The notes beneath the pieces were generated by a model, which saw only the letters and a list, made by a program, of their open reading frames with translations, had not been told where the DNA came from and did no database searches. From Papiliotrema nemorosa (Eukaryota; Basidiomycota; Tremellomycetes; Tremellales; Rhynchogastremaceae): DNA of 64,000 nucleotides. The stretch is taken from positions 682,001 through 746,000 of the forward strand of contig JASKOT010000002.1 of assembly GCA_032158125.1 (NCBI GenBank), given 5' to 3'. Shown here piece by piece: positions 57,143 through 64,000 of the stretch. The translations under genes and the position numbers were made by a program. Position 1 is the first letter of the stretch; every line of letters begins with the position of its first letter.

Positions 57143-57852
57143 ATGAGTGAACAGACTGGATCCCCAATCCTTGTGAGGAGAAAGCTCTTGTCTGTGAGAC
57201 TGACCTGTAGTCAGGATCCACTGCGCAGTTCGAGGATCCCGCCTCAGTCTCTGCTGCTTTCAAGATCTACACCTTGATGAGCGAATGGCGCCATGGAGAT
57301 CGAGGCGTACAGCTTCATGCCCAGAGCTACTATGATCCTACAGCACCGAAAGAGGAGAACACGTCAGGTGAGATATATGACCGCATGTCGTACACAAGCA
57401 TCAAGGTTGTCCCAAGTAAAGATTTCTTGATGAGATGGTGCCCCAGAGCAGATTCCCAAGAGCAGCGGGAAGCACTCGAAACGCTTTGGAAGGTCACTTA
57501 CCCTGACGAGAAACCTTTCGAGGCATCTGAGGCTGATCTCAGGCTCGCCAGGCGTCAAGATCATTTGCTCCAAGAGCATTTCTGCCGGCCAAGCGATGGC
57601 GTTCATCACTTTGTCGCCGAAACGAAGAGGAATCAAGAGTCTGCAAGCAAAGAGAAGATTTCGTCTGTTCCCAGTGCCAAGCGGGGACAGACGTCAAGAG
57701 CACTTACCCTCAGTGTTCCGCGTCCCACTGATCTCGCTTCTTCTCCGTCAAATGATGCGGGGGCAGATGTACAAGTCGATCGTTCAGCGTTTTGTACTGT
57801 TTCTGAGGACACTTCCGACTCTCATGATTGTTATGACGGTCACAGACAATGA
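57143..57852 (+). CDS. Unrecognised protein, array member 1 (LWK-TYP family)
   Basis: Exons 57143-57172 and 57211-57852 (38-nt intron) give 223 residues. No known domain is recognised. It shares with its downstream neighbours the motif HAQSYYDP, then VVPSKDFLMRWC, then ALETLWKVTYPDEKPF, then LLQEHFCRPSDG. The C-terminal 75 residues are Ser-rich and disordered. The spliced start (MSEQTGSPIL joined to SGSTAQFEDP) is supported by phase and by the KIYTLMSEWRH block, which has a counterpart (GIHTLGSFYRNWRH) in the member at 61220. No signal peptide or membrane helix. Function unknown. Confidence 0.65.
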
Positions 57853-58930
57853 ATGTGCATATGACATTGGCATAGTACATATGTGTCGGGCATCCACAGC
57901 TACAGACTGGTTCTGCAATATCGACCATAGATACTGTTCGATCAAGAAAGGACTGCAATGTACTTCTGTAAAAGAGGAACAAGGTTATACCGAAGACTCT
58001 TCGACAGGAATCTAGGTCTAGCTACATCGATGAGTCGATGCCCTCGACCCTGACCACGGGAGTTGCTCTACATTTTCCACCTCATTCGGTCAGGGTGGTC
58101 AACCGGATGATCAACATGTTTCGTGGATCGTCTATACCTAGTTTGATAGACGGGTTGAAGGGGACGGGGGGTTTCTCCCGATATGCACTGATGGGGCGTC
58201 CTACTGCACAGATGGAGTCCGCTTAACGCGATGCAATGTCTTCGATGGCGATAGTGAGCTGCACCGCCAATGATCGTCCTGCCCCTGAACAGCGAGAACG
58301 CCCCCGAAATTGAGCACAATATTATCGCACCATTTGCACAATGCATCAGATCGAGCGGCAAAATGCAAGCAGGTTGCCAAGCGGCCTCGGGCTATATCAA
58401 GAGGAGCAAAGTCTCAGGACTTGCCACAACTCGGACAGAAAGGTGGGCTCAGTGAAAACTTGAGAGTCAACCCCCCCCCTCCCCGCCCCCTCTCCCCACA
58501 CCCCCTATCAGCACGACGACATGCACGTGGTGATGTGGAAGTTTGAGAGGGGGAAATTGCCCATAGTAGAAAGGACAAGGGCTGTTGTTCCCACAGGCGT
58601 GGGATCGGGAATCGACACGGGCGGCTCGATATCCGAGGGAATGCGAAAAACACGAGGTGGTACACAATGGATGCCTGACACTGACATGCGAATGTCCTTG
58701 CAATTTAGATGCTAGATTACGACGTGTGAGAAACCCGGAAAACCCTGGAGGAAGTCTATCCTTTAAGGTCCAGGGGGTTTGATGGTGTTATACGGCTAGG
58801 GCAAGGCAGGACCTTGAACGGAAGAGAACCTTTCATGGACCTACAGCTTGGACTTTGACCTTCGCTTCGAGCTATATATACAAGGTGGAGGGGCCAAGGA
58901 AACATGATCACTGACTCTCTGCTTTCCACC
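57853..58930. other. Intergenic region with C-rich tract
   Basis: About 1.1 kb between array members 1 and 2. It contains a C-rich, nearly G-free stretch at about 58470-58507. Open frames are short and unlike the family. Decayed family copies were looked for by eye and not found. Confidence 0.4.
58873..58880 (+). promoter_or_regulatory. TATA-like box of array member 2
   Basis: TATATATA lies about 50 bases before the ATG at 58931. Position is close for a core promoter, so it could also be a TA-rich part of the 5' leader. Confidence 0.4.
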
Positions 58931-59552
58931 ATGAGCGGATCATCATCAGCTGCCACAAATGCCGTAAGCTTGGTGCGTGGCTCGCATACTGCACGGTTCG
59001 GGAAGAACAGCGCGAAAGTAGCTGATGCATGGAGAAAAGTCTCGCAGCTCATCAGAGTTCGTTTTGATGATTCTGATGATTCTGATGATTCTGATGATTC
59101 CATCAGAACTCGGAATGATTCTGATGATTCCATGAGAGCTCGGAATCATTCTGACGATACCAGCGATACGAGTTCTGATAAAAAGCCGAGCGTGTCGAAA
59201 GGCGAAATGATTCATGCGCAGTCTTTCTATGACCCCCAAGGTCTCGAGGAAGAAATCAAGGGACAGTGACAAACCAATGGCCAATCAATGGTTTGCTTCA
59301 AACCTTTCTTACGATACCAGCATCCCCATCCCTCCCAGCAGGAGTTTTTTGATCACTTGTTCAAGCTGTTCTAAGCGCGATTTCAATATTTTGTGGAAGA
59401 ACACATACCCGGGAGAATCTGCTTTCAGCTCGAAAAAACTCAACTCCGACCGTGATGGATGGCAAGCTAAGGTGCTTGAACAGTCATACTACGGCGCCGC
59501 AGACAATATCGTCAAGCCCTTGGTCGATGAAGTCCAGAAAGGGAAAGCTTGA
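58931..59552 (+). CDS. Unrecognised protein, array member 2 (LWK-TYP family)
   Basis: Exons 58931-59265 and 59321-59552 (55-nt intron, donor GTGACA, acceptor CCAG) give 188 residues; an in-frame ATG at 58904 is possible. It aligns with member 1 through MIHAQSFYDP, then across the splice IPIPPSRSFLITCSSC, then FNILWKNTYPGESAF, then VLEQSYYGAADNIV. The splice is what brings the motifs into the same order and spacing as member 1, which supports it. The N-terminal half contains an Asp/Ser repeat (see the repeat entry). The C-terminus after EVQKGKA is uncertain. Function unknown. Confidence 0.6.
59066..59159. repeat. Coding Asp-Ser microsatellite with 33-bp duplicated unit
   Basis: GATGATTCT units run at 59066-59100, followed by two imperfect copies of a 33-bp block containing CGGAATGATTCTGAT and CGGAATCATTCTGAC. 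They encode DDSDDSDDS and the near-identical pairs IRTRNDSDDS and MRARNHSDDT. Found only in array member 2, so recent. Confidence 0.9.
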
Positions 59553-60068
59553 GAGACAGTGGAGCTGCATCAACACTGTCTGGTGCTCTTTCACACAGGA
59601 ACTCGGACTGAACTGGAACCAAGTGAGTGGTTTAGGAGAAAGACGGATAGGGGGTGAAAAGTACAGGGGAGGTACTGGTTTTATTGGGTGCCATGAAAGT
59701 TGTGATGAGCTGTGCAGTGCTTTTTCGCCGCTTGTCCAGCGTCGTTTTTCGTACAACGTTGCTCGCTCCCTCATCTTTGAACTGGTACCAGCTATTGGCA
59801 GTGTTCGTGCATATATGGTCTGTCAACAAGCGTGTTGCCAATCGTATATGCAGCAGGAGAAGATGAACCAGAGATGCGCCGAGGGAATCAGAAGCTCGGT
59901 CTCAGATAGATACGATAGATACTGCGGTGATGACACAGTATTGAGACGTCCCAAGCGTGCAACACTTCAGATCCGGGAGCCCACTACTTCGACCGAGGGA
60001 TCTTACAGTTCTTACAGTGTTTACAGGCTATCGGGGCAAACGGGAAGCCGGCAGGCATTTACCGTGTA
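59553..60068. other. Intergenic region within the array
   Basis: Contains a plus-strand frame running into 60069 that has no similarity to other members. It may hold an additional upstream exon of member 3, whose N-terminus otherwise lacks the HAQS motif. Not resolved. Confidence 0.35.
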
Positions 60069-60964
60069 ATGAGAGGAAGAGACGATGCTTCGAAACGCAA
60101 ACCTTCGAGCAAGACGTATCTCACTGTTTCGGACAGTCTTTCCACAATACCTAGCAAGGCCTCCATTATCTCTTCTCGATCAATCTGTAAAAGCGCGGTG
60201 CAGATCGAAGCGCTTGGCATCCTATGGAAAAACACGTATCCGGAAGCCAGAACCTTTATTGTGGCAAATGAGCAAGTAAGAATACATGGTAGCCAAAGTG
60301 GTGGAGTCAGCAATTCGAAAATGGTAGCGGGCTGCGAAGAGCGCTTGATGAACAAGACGAGAAGGGACAGACGATTTGGGGATCGTTGGGATCTGACAAC
60401 CGTCATACGCCTACACAGCTTCATCTCGCTTGTGCCACGATCATGGAGCACTTACCCAAAGTCGAAGTCGGTGGTGTCTTCCAACACGGTACGCAGCTCA
60501 CGGGATACCTTTCGAAGCTTGAGAACGAGTACTTCCCATTCTCCGAAATGCCTTCAGTCGACGCATCCGGCGGTGCGGTGCCCCTGAGACAGGAGCTCAG
60601 GGAGCTTCTCAACCGAGAGGAGAACCCAGAGGGGGCAGAAGCTCCGGAGTGGCTAAGAATGTGTCGAATGCCGCTGATAGGGTCAGCAAACATTTGTGTG
60701 ATGAGCCACTGTGGGGACCGTATGGGCGGTCCAAACCCACCCGGTGGAGTAGCTAGACAAAGCATCTCAATCGCCAGGTCGCAGTTGGGGTTGAAACGTT
60801 TGACGAGTCTGTACACGGTTCAAACACTGAAGTTCTGGATGAACAGAAAGGAGAGCACTCTTGTGACAAATCAGACATTATATATGTATCGAGTCTACTT
60901 GCCTCCCCGTGAAACGTATGTACTTCCTTCCTTCCAACAAAAAACATACAAAGGGAGTGCGTAG
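60069..60964 (+). CDS. Unrecognised protein, array member 3, frame break relative to family
   Basis: Exons 60069-60275 and 60311-60964 (35-nt intron, donor GTAAGA) give 286 residues in the open frame. The first exon has IPSKASIISS and ALGILWKNTYPEARTF. The second has a second related block, YLSKLENEYFPF with PLRQELRELLNREENP, which parallels LRHDLRELFRKSEANP in the member at 61220. After that block the family similarity moves to another frame: HLCDEPLWGPYGRSKPTRW, ending at a TAG at 60754-60756, parallels EHFENEPLWGHTGRGVPIQW. No intron fits between. The open frame after about 60640 is therefore probably not the ancestral C-terminus. Could be a pseudogene, a recent indel at the GGGGG run 60631-60635, or a base error. 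Confidence 0.5.
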
Positions 60965-61219
60965 TCGAGGCTGATGAGAAGGATGTGGTTCGCCAATTAT
61001 ACCGCCAAGATCCCAGTCATTGCCCCACAACACTCTCCTCCCACTCAGCCCTCGAGCTACCTATCGCCCAAAGAGTCCACCAGTACACAGGAGAACAACA
61101 CGATATGGACACTACCGGGGGAGTATGTCTCTTATACCATTGTACAGTGAGAGCCACTGAAGCTATAGACGTCTCAATCCTCATTACCCAAAGACAGAAC
61201 CGCCCGTCGTTCATATCTC

Positions 61220-62298
61220 ATGAGCACCATGGCTCCCATACCGAAGCGAGTGCAGTCGGCGCTTGCCAGTTTGAGAACAGCCTGGTCAGCAAGCCAAACT
61301 CACAACGAGTCTGAAGAACAAAGCAGTCTTTTCTTGCGAGGCATTCACACACTAGGAAGTTTTTACCGAAATTGGCGACATCCGGAATTGAGTCCACCTC
61401 ACAAAGACAATAGGCCTCCCTCTGCCCCCAAAAGTCGAAAGACCAAGCTCGAACCGGCAAAGAAGGGAGTGGAGCCTCAATAGAGGATGGTGCTACTGTC
61501 ACGGCGACTGCAACAGGAGTGACAGAGACAGGTGACTGCGCGAATGATTTCAAAGCTGCTGGGTATCCAAACTCTCCACAGTGTGAGATGAAACGCACTG
61601 TAGGCAGAAACACTCGACCTTTCGAGGTGGTCACTAATCGATCGGCTGCGGCGGTCTCACATTCGGGCGATGCAGCATCCGGGTTCGAGACTTCGAAGTT
61701 GGAAAAGATCTCAGAACCTCTCAGCCTTGCCGTACGGATGCAAGTCCCTATCGAAGAATATGATCAACAGGATCGGCCGAATGAAGTCTGTTTGAAGCTT
61801 GTCCCCATGCCCAAGGCGGACCTTGTTCCTGCTGCGCCTATCTCAGTGTCATGTATAGAGATTAAAGACGGTTCCTCCGGACGCCAGAGTCTGTCTTCAG
61901 GATCATTGGCTCTCGATGTACCGGCAGTCTCATCTGCCAGGAATGTGGTAAAGGACTTCCTAGCCACTCAAGAGTCCGAGCAGAGCTATCCCTACTCGCG
62001 ACAGTATCTGAGTCAGAGGGAGGGCAAGACCGATACTGAGAATACAGTTTACTTGCGGCATGATCTTCGGGAGCTTTTCAGAAAGTCCGAGGCCAATCCT
62101 TGTTCCCAAGACGCATCGAGAGACTCAAAGCTACTTGCCACCGCCGCCGATATTATGCATCAGGAGCATTTCGAGAATGAGCCACTTTGGGGCCACACAG
62201 GTCGTGGCGTGCCGATCCAGTGGGCTGATGACTACGATACTTTTCGCAAGTCCGACTGGTCAGAGAACTTCATGCGATTCGCATCCGGAGCATCGTGA
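61220..62298 (+). CDS. Unrecognised protein, array member 4 (LWK-TYP family), internal junction unresolved
   Basis: The ATG at 61220 opens a frame with GIHTLGSFYRNWRHPE, similar to the N-terminus of member 1, and closes at 61483. A second frame, open from 61414 to the stop at 62298, carries CLKLVPMPKADLV, YLRHDLRELFRKSEANP, ATAADIMHQEHFENEPLWG and GRGVPIQWADDYDTFRK. The two frames overlap for about 70 bases. Neither a typical donor nor a family-conserved junction was found there, so either an atypical intron lies between about 61430 and 61540 or the gene has a frameshift. The middle is Ser-rich. Function unknown. It is the longest member seen. Confidence 0.5.
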
Positions 62299-62456
62299 GC
62301 AAAGCACAAGTCGGTCTTTCTGCCTTTTCAGTCGGTTTTACATGGTGCATGCATTGCCATGACCAATGAGTTAATTTTGCCACCCAGAGTCCACGTCAAC
62401 CGGTTCATCAATTGAACCTCAATGTCCTCATTTTCCTTCTTTATTCCTCATTCACT

Positions 62457-63827
62457 ATGATCACTGCCCATCCATCTGACAGCTTAGTCCCCCAATGTGA
62501 CCCATATTCTACCCCAGCAAGACGTATAGAACCACAGAATGACCAGTTGACCCCAGAGGAAAGACATTATCGGACTCATCAAGCTGTTTTCCGATATCTC
62601 CAGTGGACAAAAACACTCTTCTCTGCTCAAGACTATGCCGACGGACTCTCGTATCAGGTACCACTGGCGGGACTCACAAGGTATGCTAATACTCACAGGT
62701 TCTATCTGAGGCCCTTGAACCTCTCGACTTGACAAAACATCCCGAAACATTCGGCCCGAAAGACCTCGACCCGACTGTCCGGTTCTTCGAAGCAATCAAC
62801 GCTCGTTGCCCTAGGGAGAAATCCTGGAATTCGGACCACGAAAAACGAGTGATCTCACACAAGACGCGAGATCTCATCAATCTATATCTCAAGGCACATA
62901 AAGAAGTCAAGGACGCGGACGCGTCGCGACGTATCCTCGGCGCCAGAGTTGGTGGGTGTTGATCGTTCTCACAACCATTCCTCGTGCCCCGTCGGGTTTG
63001 ATACTGAGAATTTCCAAGTCATGAAGGATCACTCCGACCATGATGCGATCGACCAAGTCCTTACGCGAAGAGCTGTTCTGGCAGCGCCTACCATTTCAGG
63101 TCAGAACAAGCCTTTCGGCCCTTCCAAGATGTCCGAAGTGTTCTCTCTCAAGGCCAAATCCGCACTTTTCGTCAAAGCCAGGATACCAGTACCGACACTT
63201 CGAGACAGACAGGTGTCTACGGATGTCGCGATGTAAGCTGCACCTTTTCCCCTGCTTGTCTCTGTCTGACCTCAGATCGGGCGGACTGGCATTTCCACCA
63301 AGTTTGGTTGAATCGGCAAAGGAATTTAGAAACCGTCAAATCAAGGCTGTGCAGACGAAGCGGCACAATGACGTCAAAAGAAGGCCTGGGGAAGAGGATA
63401 TCTGGGATGTGTGGAAGCGGGAAGATGCCCTGACCCTGGATGTGAGTACTTGCAAGTATAAGACCATTTGTTCTCAACGCTGACCCTCTAGGGGTTGTCG
63501 CCTGAAGTCTCTCCCCCGATTCTACCAGCATCACTGCTGTACGGTCACTTCGTGATGCCCATCTCCTACGCCGATGTTGTCGATCAGCCATTAAGATCGA
63601 CTGTGCGGGACAGTCATTATGCTGCTCGAAAAATCATCGGTCATGCGGAACATACGCGTTTGCCCGCCCAAATCATCAATATGCTCAACGATTCAATGTC
63701 CAAAGCTCAAGAAGCAGCTCCGACGGAGGCGGCGTTCTCTCTGGACATCCTCGATACTTACGGTAGATTTGTCAACGGCATTCGTCTGAGAGCTGACAAG
63801 GAGATGAGATACTTTTCGAGCCTTTGA
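62457..63827 (+). CDS. Unrecognised multi-exon protein
   Basis: Five exons (62457-62657, 62699-62951, 63019-63232, 63276-63441, 63492-63827) give 389 residues in one frame. No known domain recognised. It is mostly hydrophilic and helical in pattern: ERHYRTHQAVFRYLQWTK, DPTVRFFEAINARCPREK, GGLAFPPSLVESAKEFRNRQ, EEDIWDVWKREDALTLDG and SLDILDTYGRFVNGIRLRAD. The third exon boundary (donor GTGGGT at 62952, acceptor AAG at 63018) is the least certain. It follows the LWK-TYP array on the same strand, but clear family motifs are absent. No signal peptide or membrane segment. Confidence 0.55.
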
Positions 63828-64000
63828 CTCCGTCCTCTAGATTTTCGACTCCTTCTACCAGGCCGTCGAGACACCTCGGTGAAAGTTTGACCGTTCAGTC
63901 ATGTCTCACTCCGTCAGGGAAGCATGATCGACGAATGTCATGGGAGGATGTCCGCTCAGGTCAGCTGCTCCCGTGTCTCAGACTTTTCGCTGACGTGATA

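Noticed and set aside
59266..59320. Apparent frameshift in array member 2
   Set aside because: A 55-nt GT-AG intron restores phase and aligns the motifs with member 1, so a pseudogene call is not needed.
62457..63827. Assignment of the last gene to the LWK-TYP family
   Set aside because: Same strand and adjacent, but the ordered motifs are absent; similarity by eye is no better than chance.

Overview
The window is nuclear DNA of a fungus, most likely a basidiomycetous yeast of the Tremellomycetes (Cryptococcus/Kwoniella type). This is inferred from base composition near 50% GC, gene density of roughly one gene per 2.3 kb on both strands, many very short GT-AG introns (most 33-60 nt), and eukaryote-only gene families. 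No plasmid, virus, transposon, CRISPR array, rRNA or tRNA was recognised. All exon structures were inferred by eye from splice signals, reading phase and family conservation; for almost every recognised gene the inferred exons sum to an intact reading frame.

Layout. 1-5.2 kb: 3' part of a Sec14-like lipid-transfer gene, a single-pass surface protein and an F-box-like protein. 5.6-9.3 kb: mitochondrial SAP protein (AIM34-like), cis-prenyltransferase RER2 and sulfhydryl oxidase ERV1. 9.8-15.1 kb: a large disordered protein with a SUMO-interaction-like motif, and MPE1 of the mRNA 3'-end machinery. 15.5-26.3 kb: a PPR-like mitochondrial protein, an Atos/FAM214-type protein, an FAD monooxygenase with a 24-bp perfect palindrome just upstream, and a kelch membrane protein. 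27.2-31.5 kb: three intronless diverged genes of one unrecognised family. 31.7-45 kb: a GPI-type chitin deacetylase, a 2-kb gene-poor gap, a hybrid histidine kinase, and a RAX2-type polarity protein that ends in an SH3 domain. 45.7-56.7 kb: PEX19, the RNA polymerase I largest subunit RPA190, an acyl-CoA-binding membrane protein (ATG37/ACBD5-like), SEC22 and an RWDD2-like protein. 57.1-63.8 kb: a same-strand array of fast-diverging unrecognised genes, one of which carries a frame break.

How the genes relate. Most of the window is housekeeping: glycosylation lipid synthesis, mitochondrial import, rRNA and mRNA synthesis, peroxisome biogenesis, ER-Golgi traffic. The cell-surface genes (deacetylase, RAX2, kelch protein, Ser/Thr-rich protein) suit a walled budding fungus. 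The most novel parts are the two family clusters at 27.2-31.5 kb and 57.1-62.3 kb, which look like lineage-specific, rapidly evolving tandem families.
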